From the NCBI GenBank assembly GCA_938010615.1, contig CALLUY010000059.1, positions 1 through 33,066 of the forward strand: a stretch of 33,066 bases of DNA, written 5' to 3'. A program made the position numbers and the translations under genes. This stretch comes from an uncultured Pirellulaceae bacterium. Lineage in GTDB: Bacteria; Planctomycetota; Planctomycetia; Pirellulales; Pirellulaceae. Under the pieces are notes generated by a model. It was not told the origin of the DNA, ran no database searches, and worked only from the letters and a program-made list of their open reading frames with translations. Positions 17,901-24,632 of this stretch are shown piece by piece. Within the stretch, counting starts at the first letter, position 1. Each line of letters starts with the position of its first letter.

Positions 17901-18449
17901 GTTCGCTGACCAGATTTTCTCACGCCGACTTTTGAGATCTCGCATCACGTCGATTAGTGAAACGCGATCCATTCCGCTGGTTAGTCGATAAAGATACTCA
18001 GAAGCCGCAGTGCTATTAAGTGCACCAAGTTCTTGAATTTCGCGAAGGCCGATCGCAAAAACGTTGTTGAAGATCGACTCGTCAACGTCAGCCATCAAGC
18101 TGACCAATTGCGCACTTCCATGCACCGAACCATCGTGTTCGTCGGTGACGGTGAGATCGCCGATCGGATCCGAATGGCGATTCGGATCGACATGGCGAGC
18201 GATGTCCCACGTCCCATTGCTGGTCGCTATGTCCATGCCACCGCCAGCGAGACCGCCGTAAACCGGAGGCGTGTACTTGTCGAGTCGTCCGGGCGAAAAA
18301 CCAAACATCATCGAACGGACGAATTGCATCAATGTTGTTTTGCCGGCTTCGTTATAGCCATGGAATACGGTCATGTCGCCGGACAGCGAATTGACATCGA
18401 GTCCTTTCCAAACGCCGAATCCATCGACTTGCAAATCAGTAATTTTCAC
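14949..18449 (-). CDS. YhaN/SbcC-like SMC-type ATPase with internal membrane segments
   Basis: A 1166-residue ABC-type ATPase of the SbcC/Rad50 superfamily, closest in layout to Bacillus YhaN. The start is GTG 18449, because the conserved opening VKITDLQVDGFGVWKGL begins there and GGGAG lies 6 bases upstream. Seen: Walker A GYNEAGKTT at about 31-39, long coiled coil about 170-910, ABC signature KLSRGTREAVFLSLRLA near 945, and Walker B IPMVLDDVLVNFDG near 980. Two hydrophobic helices interrupt the coiled coil at about 482-506 and 520-540; no CxxC zinc hook was noticed. A low-complexity tail of about 130 residues follows the ATPase domain (from VRILPAHKDVYESQ on). It lies 75 bases downstream of the phosphoesterase gene on the same strand, as with YhaO/YhaN. 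Predicted role: DNA end or structure processing, perhaps at the membrane. Confidence 0.85.
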   Translation of the reverse strand: MKITDLQVDGFGVWKGLDVNSLSGDMTVFHGYNEAGKTTLMQFVRSMMFGFSPGRLDKYTPPVYGGLAGGGMDIATSNGTWDIARHVDPNRHSDPIGDLTVTDEHDGSVHGSAQLVSLMADVDESIFNNVFAIGLREIQELGALNSTAASEYLYRLTSGMDRVSLIDVMRDLKSRREKIWSANPKSDSRLQSLSDRRQKLLREIDELKQNAKRWSRIASETTDVNHLLNDLKTKLKKTEREARLVEIAIQIAERWQSRTVVRDQIAAYAKLPDERDVSVKKLDEVNQKITQQKERIEHVRTQRRTIKTEAMALPINRHLWSQKSRIEAISEHAPWVQSLERQTENIQDEIQRIEKTLVTEVNSLGPQLKLRARDVREIGGAGFKQLEAVGDRLVECRETLEATKQDLEKRQFDLGQHNQRLTKSRSELGVSESLEETSTYVNRLKRRVELEEKIEKLNRSRSTLEREIDSVVAEQVLPVEKLAVVGGVFILGFILLGVGILTEIGGWSNLAQSGRQSGLLLLFLGAGIAALSVGIKYHWEKMAKEQLDDYRHQIDIVRQQLKRAKHERDDIEKHLPAESITQYDLELETATSRLNRLTDLVPLEHRVENTKMSLEDGRRNLQIKERELETADKTWRSALRTAGLPEPLEPEQLKEIISRSDRISGFNTRLEQLRVEQDLKQKEISTIQQRIESTLHETGLPFDNTGLSDRLGLISRAINEQRVHVSARKELATKYKALRSRLNKTKRELDRQLGIKQRLLAAVGAESEEAYRQIAARHLQRRKLEKKRAELDDQIGLAIGKLFKHKELEEIFATYGSSGLEKRWEALQNEVELDREEQNRLMQLRGELMQEVKALGDDSRLDEVRLELNSIETEIGRLKLKWQELGASTQMLEMIRESYESKRQPETLREASTYLDKLSDGKYTRIWTRMTGEELLVDNVNDESIAVEKLSRGTREAVFLSLRLALVGAYARRGALIPMVLDDVLVNFDGQRARNAAEVLYDFSRNGYQILMFTCHDHIRDIFHSLGADVRILPAHKDVYESQVKPAKYNGDGQRIEFPVRQRELVDESDLVSTVAHAPAPVLEPAHRIDPFRIPVEYVAPVSKLDLQTDGYDQALAYELSAIESDQREEQRLRHELVYVSPTNDDREILLGGNDPIWWQNDAVMR

Positions 18450-18455
18450 TGCACG

Positions 18456-18460
18456 CTCCC
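18456..18460 (-). promoter_or_regulatory. Shine-Dalgarno supporting a GTG start for the YhaN-like gene
   Basis: GGGAG on the minus strand lies 6 bases before the GTG at 18449-18447. The alternative ATG at 18485 would add 12 residues that precede the conserved N-terminal strand. Confidence 0.6.
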
Positions 18461-18524
18461 TGTCATGTGTCGCCAAGGCTTCCATCCCTGACGTTGTATG
18501 TCTCTAAATCGTTTCGCGAGTCCG

Positions 18525-19802
18525 TTACGAAGCTTCTCGCAACTCATCGACTTCGGTCTCTAGTTCTTCGTGTGAAATTTCTTCCACGTGTTTGTGTCCA
18601 GCCAGATAATTCACGCCGATCATTGCGGCACGCCGCAGAGTGATCTCCCGTCGCTCCTTGGAGACATGAGCCACTGACGCCATTGTGTCGCCTTTGACTG
18701 TGTCGGGCATGTATTCGTGTAAGTTCAGTTTCAACGAATCGTCACTTTGGTAGCGACCGACGGCTCGTAGGTACTCACCGAGGATCGTGTCCTCTTCGTA
18801 CCACTCCATCGGTAGCGACTTTGGTGTTTCAACATCCACCGTGGTCGACCAGAGTCCCCGATCTCCCCGTCCGAACTCGTCGCGGAGCCATTCCAAGATT
18901 TCACCGCTCCACTCTTCGTTGCGAATCCGCGGGTTGAATTCTCCTTCGGTGTTCAGCAGCCACCGAGAAAGAACAATCTGATCGGTTGTATCGCTGATGA
19001 TTTTCAATGCGCGTTCTGCGAGGGCATCTTTCAATTCTTGCATTCCAACGTTTTCGGTGATCGCAATTTTCTGCGGGAGCCACCGCACGCGATCACAACT
19101 GACGGTTTGAACTTTGATTTTTCCCGATGCATCGACGCGAACAAAATTGAATCCGTGAATTCCAGATTCCTTTGGTTTGCGAGCCTGAGTCGTTCCGGGC
19201 CACGCAACGATGGAGCCGCTACGATCGAGTCGATTGGCTTTGTGTCTTCCGCCCAACGCCCAGTAGTGAATGTTGTCGGCGTTGAGGTTGCTGGATTCGA
19301 AGTCGCCATAGGTCAAGGCAATGTTGAGCCCTTCTCCCGCCGGTGCCGCAAACGCATCTCCGTTGCGACGTTTTGAATCGAAGCCAGATGCGAGGATAGT
19401 TGCGATGCGTTTTTCACCACGAAGATGTTCGACTTCTTCTACAACTGTCGACGAAAACGTGACAACCGTTTCAGGAAGTTCGATGGAGCTTGGCCAACGG
19501 TCCGGGTGATCCGATTCGCCAGCGCACCAATAAACGTGAATGCCGTGCTCGGCCAGTTTTTGAAAATTGTTCAACAGGAAAGAAGGTGCTCGTGCTGAGC
19601 CCGCATCTTGATCGAACAGATCACCAGAAAGCAAAACGAAATCAACACGTTCGGTGAGCGCAAAATCGAAGACTCGTTGAGCCGCTTCGTAAGGAGCTGA
19701 CGCAAGCGTTTGGATGAGGTGCTTCGGGATTTCCGCCAGCCCACTAATGGGGCGGTCGAGGTGAAAATCGGAAGCGTGGACGAACTTGATTGGGTCGGAC
19801 AT
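18525..19802 (-). CDS. SbcD/YhaO-like metallophosphoesterase with degenerate active site
   Basis: A 425-residue Mre11/SbcD-type calcineurin-fold protein, the expected partner of the ATPase encoded next. Seen: motif I HASDFHLDRP at about 9-18 (D12, H14) and motif II LLSGDLFDQD at about 58-67, both intact. The place of motif III (GNHD/E) reads AGESDHPD at about 94-101. The place of the usual H-G motif reads LTYGD at about 163-167, and the place of GHxH reads WALGGRHK at about 181-188. So the Asn and at least two metal-binding His residues are missing or shifted. The fold is evident but canonical di-manganese nuclease activity is doubtful. The start is ATG 19802, fixed by AAGGAGG 7 bases upstream; an in-frame ATG lies at 19829. 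The C-terminus (GHKHVEEISHEELETEVDEL) is charged and helical. Family call good, enzymatic status uncertain. Confidence 0.83.
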   Translation of the reverse strand: MSDPIKFVHASDFHLDRPISGLAEIPKHLIQTLASAPYEAAQRVFDFALTERVDFVLLSGDLFDQDAGSARAPSFLLNNFQKLAEHGIHVYWCAGESDHPDRWPSSIELPETVVTFSSTVVEEVEHLRGEKRIATILASGFDSKRRNGDAFAAPAGEGLNIALTYGDFESSNLNADNIHYWALGGRHKANRLDRSGSIVAWPGTTQARKPKESGIHGFNFVRVDASGKIKVQTVSCDRVRWLPQKIAITENVGMQELKDALAERALKIISDTTDQIVLSRWLLNTEGEFNPRIRNEEWSGEILEWLRDEFGRGDRGLWSTTVDVETPKSLPMEWYEEDTILGEYLRAVGRYQSDDSLKLNLHEYMPDTVKGDTMASVAHVSKERREITLRRAAMIGVNYLAGHKHVEEISHEELETEVDELREAS

Positions 19803-19809
19803 CAGGTGT

Positions 19810-19816
19810 CCTCCTT
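19810..19816 (-). promoter_or_regulatory. Strong Shine-Dalgarno of the SbcD-like gene
   Basis: AAGGAGG on the minus strand, 7 bases before ATG 19802. It decides the start over the upstream in-frame ATG at 19829. Confidence 0.75.
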
Positions 19817-19908
19817 GCCCTGCATGCATGTTTAAAAGCGAAGTTTACCCAATCCCCGCAAGGGCTCAAACACCAGTCGTGTTGGCGGAGAAAAGCCCGA
19901 AGCGTTGC

Positions 19909-19985
19909 AATACAAGCCCGACGCGCAAGCGAGGGATCGGGAAATCCTGTGAAATATTCCCTCGCTTGCGCGTCGGGCTTGTATT
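19909..19985. repeat. 77-nt dispersed palindrome, orientation 2
   Basis: It has the same arms as the copies at 6425 and 32758 (AATACAAGCCCGACGCGCAA / CGTCGGGCTTGTATT). The asymmetric centre is reversed and reads GGGATCGGGAAATCC towards GAAATATTCCC. Short flanks (GTTGC / GCAAC) extend the pairing. It lies in the 328-base gene-free region 19803-20130, which holds the divergent promoters of the SbcD-like and methyltransferase genes. Confidence 0.9.
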
Positions 19986-20000
19986 TGTGCAACGTCAAAA

Positions 20001-20073
20001 AACGCAAGCGAGGGGTCTTTCTTTGCCGGGGATCGGACGGCAAGACCACTCGCTTGCGCGTCGGGCTTGTATT
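20001..20073. repeat. Dispersed palindrome, composite variant
   Basis: The arms 20003-20019 (CGCAAGCGAGGGGTCTT) and 20042-20058 pair over 17 bp with one mismatch. A nested TTGCCG/CGGCAA stem lies inside (20023-20043). The right flank carries the full CGTCGGGCTTGTATT end, while the left end lacks the matching AATACAAGCCC. It sits 15 bases from the element at 19909, making a tandem pair. Confidence 0.8.
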
Positions 20074-20130
20074 GATGTGCAATGAAGAAAGTGCATGTCC
20101 CTGAGCTGCCATCCTTGCTAGCATACCGCC

Positions 20131-21270
20131 ATGACTGAAACAGCCAACAACGCCAACTTCATTTTCGCCTCCTGCCAGGCAGGTGCCGAAGCGGCCCTCC
20201 GCAAAGAAATTCCAGCCAATCACCCGGAGCTGAAGCTCGCCTTTTCGCGACCCGGATTCGTGACGTTCAAAGTCGACGTCGAGAATCGGCTGCCGGATCG
20301 CTACACGCTCAAGTCGACGTTGGCCCGAACCAGCGGATGGTCGTTGGGACGTTCGGAATCGAAAGACGCATCGGAGATCATCACGGCCATCATCGAAAAC
20401 GCAGGCGATGTTTTGGCTCGCGCGGACGTGATTCACGTTTGGGAGCGAGACCGAAAAATTCCTGGAGCTGGCGGATTTGAGCCTGGCGTTTCTGTTTTGG
20501 CCGAAGAAGCCGGAAAGCAGTTGCTCGCAGCGATGAAAGCGACTCCGGAGAAATTTAAAAAAGAGCCGGTCCTGAATCGATCTGCCAAACCGGATGCGTT
20601 GGTCTTCGATGTTTGCATCGTCGAGCCCAATCAATGGTGGTACGGATTCCATGAAGTCAACACAACCGCCGGTCGCTGGCCTGGCGGAGTCCCAATGTTC
20701 GACACCGATTCGGATGTTGTCAGTCGAGCTTACTTCAAGCTCAAGGAAGCGATCCTCTGGTCGGGCTTGCCCGTTTCCGAGGGTGACGTTTGTGCAGAAA
20801 TCGGAAGTGCTCCTGGTGGCGCGTGTCAGCTGTTGCTTGAGATGGGCGCGAAAGTGATCGCAATCGATCCGGCCGAGATGGAGCCCGAAGTTCTGGAGAA
20901 TCCAAATTTGAATCACATCCGTCGCCGCGGTCACGAAGTTAAGAAACGTGACTTTCGCGATGTGCGTTGGTTGTTCGCCGACATCACGATGGTTCCGAAC
21001 TACACGCTGGACACCGTTTCAGAAATCGTGGCTCACGACGCGGTCAACATCAAAGGAATGGCTCTGACGCTCAAGCTCACTAACTGGGAATTGCTTGATT
21101 CGGTTCCCGCCTGGATCAAACGCGTCAAAGATCTTGGATTCAAACACGTGCGGACTCGGCAGTTGGCATTCAACCGCCAGGAGATCTGCTTAATCGCAGC
21201 GAAGGATAAATTCGTATTGCGATCGGCGAAGAAGAAGGCGTCGCCAGCGAAAGCATCACCTCGCGGCTAA
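20131..21270 (+). CDS. FtsJ/RlmM-like RNA 2'-O-ribose methyltransferase
   Basis: A 379-residue SAM-dependent methyltransferase. The C-terminal half has the FtsJ fold: SRAYFKLKEAILWSGL at about 194-209 (first catalytic Lys), the SAM-binding motif AEIGSAPGGACQLLLEMGAK near 228-247 and AIDPAEM. WLFADITMVP supplies the likely catalytic Asp, MALTLKLTNWELL a Lys and NRQEICLIA a Glu, giving the K-D-K-E tetrad. Residues 1-180 look like a THUMP-related RNA-binding region (FIFASCQAGAEAALRKEI onward). This layout matches RlmM (23S rRNA C2498 ribose methylation), but the identity of the target base is inferred. The tail is lysine- and alanine-rich (SAKKKASPAKASPRG). It overlaps apt tail to tail. No strong Shine-Dalgarno precedes ATG 20131. 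Confidence 0.83.
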   Translation: MTETANNANFIFASCQAGAEAALRKEIPANHPELKLAFSRPGFVTFKVDVENRLPDRYTLKSTLARTSGWSLGRSESKDASEIITAIIENAGDVLARADVIHVWERDRKIPGAGGFEPGVSVLAEEAGKQLLAAMKATPEKFKKEPVLNRSAKPDALVFDVCIVEPNQWWYGFHEVNTTAGRWPGGVPMFDTDSDVVSRAYFKLKEAILWSGLPVSEGDVCAEIGSAPGGACQLLLEMGAKVIAIDPAEMEPEVLENPNLNHIRRRGHEVKKRDFRDVRWLFADITMVPNYTLDTVSEIVAHDAVNIKGMALTLKLTNWELLDSVPAWIKRVKDLGFKHVRTRQLAFNRQEICLIAAKDKFVLRSAKKKASPAKASPRG

Positions 21271-21797
21271 TAATCCAACAAGCTGATCACTGGATACGGT
21301 TTCAACTTTTCTGCGCCATTGAGAAACGTCAGGTTGATCATAAACAGACAGCCAGCAACGTTGGCCTCACACTTTTCGATCATCCGGCAGCAAGCTTCAA
21401 CGGTGCCGCCGGTCGCCAGCAAGTCGTCGACGACCAAAACGTTTTGTCCCTTCGTTACGCCGTCGACGTGCATCTCGAGCGTATCGCTGCCGTATTCAAG
21501 TTCATAGCTGTACGAATGCTTTTTGTAGGGAAGCTTTCCTGGCTTGCGAATCGGAACCATGCCCAATCCAAGCTTAAGCGCCAAAGGAGCGGCGAACAGA
21601 AATCCACGAGCCTCAGCCGCGGCGAGTACATCAATTTTTAGGTCGCCTACTTTTTCCGCCATCTGATCGATGCACTCTTGAAAGGCATCGCTGTCTAGCA
21701 ACAACGGTGTGATGTCTTTGAACAGAATTCCCGGTTTGGGAAAGTCTGCAACGTCCCGAATAAAGTCATTTAGATTGATCGGGGCATCGTTCGACAT
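21267..21797 (-). CDS. apt: Adenine phosphoribosyltransferase
   Basis: A 176-residue purine-salvage enzyme converting adenine and PRPP to AMP and pyrophosphate. Seen: IRDVADFPKPGILFKDITPL at about 13-32, diagnostic for Apt; ARGFLFAAPLALKLGLGMVP near 74-93; RKPGKLPYKKHSYSYELEYG near 95-114; and the PRPP-binding loop VLVVDDLLATGGTVEA near 130-145. The length is normal. The start is ATG 21797; an upstream in-frame ATG at 21935 lies in repeat sequence and adds a non-homologous extension. AGGA lies a short distance upstream. Its TAG (21269-21267) overlaps the TAA (21268-21270) of the convergent methyltransferase gene, so no separate terminator space exists between them. Confidence 0.95.
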   Translation of the reverse strand: MSNDAPINLNDFIRDVADFPKPGILFKDITPLLLDSDAFQECIDQMAEKVGDLKIDVLAAAEARGFLFAAPLALKLGLGMVPIRKPGKLPYKKHSYSYELEYGSDTLEMHVDGVTKGQNVLVVDDLLATGGTVEACCRMIEKCEANVAGCLFMINLTFLNGAEKLKPYPVISLLDY

Positions 21798-21873
21798 CGA
21801 AGTGGTTCCTAGTGCAAGGATGGTTGAAACGGCACAGTATACCGCCAAGCGCAAGTGTAGGCGAGGTGCTGTA

Positions 21874-21900
21874 AATACAAGCCCGAAGCGCAAGCGAATG
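21874..21900. repeat. Half copy of the dispersed palindrome
   Basis: Only the left arm AATACAAGCCCGAAGCGCAA plus GCGAATG is present; no matching right arm follows, apart from a short GGCTTGTTGT about 10 bases later. Nearby, CGCGTTTTGATGTTGC (21942-21957) repeats the arm of the hairpin at 6351. These fragments fill the start of the gene-free stretch 21798-22188. Confidence 0.65.
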
Positions 21901-21962
21901 ATCATCAAGGCTTGTTGTGCCCGCGAGAATCCCAACCCGACGCGTTTTGATGTTGCAGTTTA

Positions 21963-22164
21963 GTGCTGAAAGCACGGCATGCATTAGCCATGGACGCAAG
22001 TCCATGGAAACGTTGATGCATTAATCGGTAGTCCTGAAAGGACGGCAGGAAAATTGCGGCAGGGCAAAGCTTGGTTCCTGCCGTGCCTTCGGCACTCGGC
22101 AGCGGTTCATTAAACCTAACCACGGACTTGCGTCCATGGCTTCAACATGTCGTCACTTCGTGAC
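21963..22164. repeat. Nested dyad-symmetric multi-hairpin repeat (family B)
   Basis: In order: GTGCT-GAA-AGCAC (21963-21975), CCATGGAC-GCAA-GTCCATGG (21988-22007), GTCCT-GAA-AGGAC (22031-22043), GGCAGGAA (22044-22051), its complement TTCCTGCC (22075-22082), GTGCC-TTC-GGCAC (22083-22095), CCACGGAC-TTGC-GTCCATGG (22120-22139, extending to 22141) and GTCAC-TTC-GTGAC (22152-22164). Every element has a mirrored partner about a centre near 22063: triloops are GAA on the left and TTC on the right. It ends 25 bases from the stop of the TonB-like gene. No coding frame is convincing. Confidence 0.85.
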
Positions 22165-22188
22165 TAAAAGTATGCGCGGGTGATTGTT

Positions 22189-24162
22189 CTAACGCGAAAT
22201 TTCTTCTTGAGCCGCGAATCGTTCGTTGGGCTGCTGAGTCGTCGGCAGATAGCGATAGTAGACTTCGAGAATCAGTGCTGACAACGCGGTTGAGTAAACG
22301 CGACCTCCGTAAGGTGCCCACAGACCGTTGGGCTCCCAACTTCCTCGACCGTCTCCGGAATGTTCTTGGCTGGATAGCAAAACAGATTTAACTTTTGTAT
22401 TCCACTGTTCCCACTCGGGGCCGCCGGCAAAGTACATGGCCATCGTGCCGTAGTACCAGTAGTATAGATTCGGCTTCCGAGCCGACGGCATGTCTCCAGT
22501 GATCTCAAATTTGGCTTCCCGGATCACGCGATCAGAAACAGACTGACCAAGTACATATCGCCCGACCAGCGACTCGGCGGTCATCGTGGTACTTGGGCCG
22601 TGGCCCGGACGATAGGCAGCAACTCCACCACCTTCTTTCACCGCACAACGATCAATGAACGAGTGCATTTTTCGAATCGTGTCCTCCGGGATATCGATGC
22701 CGCCGATTTCAGCGCTGTGCAGAGCCAACGCTTGCCAGCCGAATTGACTCATGTCACCTTCATCGCCGGGCTGATAACGCCAACCGCCGTCATAGCGATT
22801 TTGAGCCTGAACGGAATAGTCCACTCCACGTTGAACCGCGGCTCGTAGTTTTGGATCGCCGGTCATCGCGAAGGCTTCACTGAGCGCCAACAGTCCCATC
22901 GAATGGCAGTACATCCTCGCAAAAAGTCTCGACTCGCCGGCAAGAGAACCAGCCGAGTCCTGTTGGTTGATCAAGAACTGAATGCCGTCGCGAACGGTTT
23001 CTTGCCAAGGCCCGTCCATGTGTGAGTGACCTCCAGCCAAGAAGGCCAGCAATGCCAAGCCGGTGATTCCTGTGTCGGCATTGGCTCCGGCTCCATCGCG
23101 ATTGTGGCCGAAGACTTTTGTTTCGGTACCGCCACCGTATTTGCTTGAATTCCAACGTCCGTCTGAATCTTGGTGATTGGCCAGCCAAAGCAAAGCGGAC
23201 TCAACGGCTTGTTCCGTTTCCAAAGATCCACCGCGCGCCTCAAGTATCTGGCGTCGATCGCTTGCGGTCCTCAATTCATACATTTTGGGCACTGGTTTGC
23301 CATCGCCGATCCGAATTGGCGAACGACTTGCGGTGCGAAACGAACTACTTTGGGTGACTGATTTGAAGTTCGAAGATTGATAGGTTTGACTCGGCGATGA
23401 TTGAGGCAACGGCTTCAAAGCGAAAATCGGCTGCTCTGGTTCAACTTTGTTCGCTTTGAACTCGCCTTCACGCGCAAACATCTCGTTGACGAACTCCTGG
23501 CTGGATTCTGGGATCTCGGCGGTTGGCTTCTGCAAGACTGGCAATTCGGCAGGCGACATGACCGGCGTTGGTTCAGGAAGTTGAACAAACTCGGGCGGCG
23601 CTGGCAACGGTGGTGCAGGTCGCGGCTCCGGCTGAGCTCTCGGAATGGGCTCAAATCGATTCGTTGAATCTGGTTTCGGCTCTGGCTTTGGAATCTGTGC
23701 GGCGAACTCTGTTTGCTGACGATTGATCACGATCTCGGAATCAATGTTCGGTCGCGGAAGCGGTTTGAGTTCCGGCAATGGCTGTTCGTTACCGAATTCG
23801 TTCCACGACATTTTCTCCGACTCGATCCGCTCGTCGATGTCTTTATCTGCTCCCTTTTCGTCGACGAGATGCAACTCCATGGATTCGTCTTCCGTGTCGA
23901 CTTTCGCCGTTTGCGGAGATGGCTTGACCAAAACAAGACGCGTTCCGTAAGCGTATCCCAACAGAAGAATGTGGGCAGTCACTGAAAGGACAACACATTT
24001 CCAAACCGGACGCGAGTGCCCCCAACGAGTCAGCGCCAGGATCAGCAGACCGATGGTAAGCAGACCAGAACCAACCAATAGGATCATCTGCAAGTTGGAG
24101 GAGTTAAAAAACTCCAGCAGCATGCCGAATATGCGGTCAATGAGTTCCAGCAACGAATTCAT
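22189..24162 (-). CDS. TonB-like energy transducer with C-terminal terpenoid-cyclase-fold (prenyltransferase/squalene-oxidase repeat) domain
   Basis: A 657-residue membrane protein, last in an ExbB/ExbD operon. TM1 at about 24-46; a short basic loop RWGHSRPVWK; TM2 at about 53-80 containing LSVTAH (S60-x3-H64), which matches the S16-x3-H20 motif of the TonB membrane anchor. A Pro-, Glu- and Lys-rich stretch at about 85-300 follows, as in TonB or TolA linkers. From about 310 to 645 are alpha/alpha-toroid repeats of the squalene-cyclase type (QDSDGRW, YDGGWRYQPGDEGD, GTMAMYFAGG, GRVYSTALSALILEVYYRY). The cyclase catalytic motif DxDDTA is not seen, so a binding rather than cyclising role is likely. 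No TonB C-terminal domain is present. Positive-inside topology puts the toroid in the periplasm. It starts 35 bases after exbD. Role inferred: proton-motive-force-driven periplasmic arm acting on an unknown envelope partner. Confidence 0.85.
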   Translation of the reverse strand: MNSLLELIDRIFGMLLEFFNSSNLQMILLVGSGLLTIGLLILALTRWGHSRPVWKCVVLSVTAHILLLGYAYGTRLVLVKPSPQTAKVDTEDESMELHLVDEKGADKDIDERIESEKMSWNEFGNEQPLPELKPLPRPNIDSEIVINRQQTEFAAQIPKPEPKPDSTNRFEPIPRAQPEPRPAPPLPAPPEFVQLPEPTPVMSPAELPVLQKPTAEIPESSQEFVNEMFAREGEFKANKVEPEQPIFALKPLPQSSPSQTYQSSNFKSVTQSSSFRTASRSPIRIGDGKPVPKMYELRTASDRRQILEARGGSLETEQAVESALLWLANHQDSDGRWNSSKYGGGTETKVFGHNRDGAGANADTGITGLALLAFLAGGHSHMDGPWQETVRDGIQFLINQQDSAGSLAGESRLFARMYCHSMGLLALSEAFAMTGDPKLRAAVQRGVDYSVQAQNRYDGGWRYQPGDEGDMSQFGWQALALHSAEIGGIDIPEDTIRKMHSFIDRCAVKEGGGVAAYRPGHGPSTTMTAESLVGRYVLGQSVSDRVIREAKFEITGDMPSARKPNLYYWYYGTMAMYFAGGPEWEQWNTKVKSVLLSSQEHSGDGRGSWEPNGLWAPYGGRVYSTALSALILEVYYRYLPTTQQPNERFAAQEEISR

Positions 24163-24197
24163 TTTGAATTTTCAGTTTTGGTGAAGGTGAGGCAACG

Positions 24198-24632
24198 TTA
24201 CCGTCGGAGGGAGTCTTCGTTTTGAACGGCGATGTTCAAGTTTCGAATTTTTACTTTCTTGCATGTCGCGATCACCGCAGCGACCTTTTCGTACTGACAT
24301 GCTCCATCGCCGCGAACGACGACGCCAAGCTGATCGTACTGAGCCTTTGCATCGGCCAAGCGTGACTCAAGCTCCGATACGTTGACGATGTCTTTGTCCA
24401 AAGCGATTCGGCCATCATCAAAAATGTTGATGACTCGATGGCGCGGTGGAGCAGTGAGTGCTCCCGCATCCGATACCTGTGGAACGCTGATCGCAATGTC
24501 GCGCTCCGCAGAGGTGGCTTGATTGGTGAAATGGCTGCTGACCATGAAGAAAATAATCAACAGGAATACGATATCGATCATCGGCGTCAAGTTGATCGCC
24601 GTTTGATCGTCGCGTTGTACTTTGAGAGGCAT
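24198..24632 (-). CDS. exbD: ExbD/TolR-family protein
   Basis: A 144-residue subunit of the proton-driven ExbB-ExbD motor. One transmembrane helix at about 15-33, LTPMIDIVFLLIIFFMVSSH, carries the essential Asp20. The periplasmic domain follows with the usual pattern (APPRHRVINIFDDGRIALDK at about 61-80, then VVVRGDGACQYEKVAAVIAT near 107-126). The length and N-terminus are normal. Its ATG overlaps the TAA of exbB (TAATG), which implies coupled translation and a matched motor pair. exbD is used as the family name; the partner protein is not a standard TonB. Confidence 0.92.
   Translation of the reverse strand: MPLKVQRDDQTAINLTPMIDIVFLLIIFFMVSSHFTNQATSAERDIAISVPQVSDAGALTAPPRHRVINIFDDGRIALDKDIVNVSELESRLADAKAQYDQLGVVVRGDGACQYEKVAAVIATCKKVKIRNLNIAVQNEDSLRR

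Noticed and set aside
19744..20934. A long open frame on the minus strand across the repeats and the methyltransferase gene
   Set aside because: It overlaps well-supported genes on both sides, its translation includes repeat-derived peptides (TSPTRKR-like), and no domain is recognisable.
22189..24162. Annotation as a true squalene/hopene cyclase
   Set aside because: The DxDDTA catalytic motif is not seen, and the N-terminus is a TonB-like anchor in an exbBD operon; only the fold of the C-terminal part is cyclase-like.
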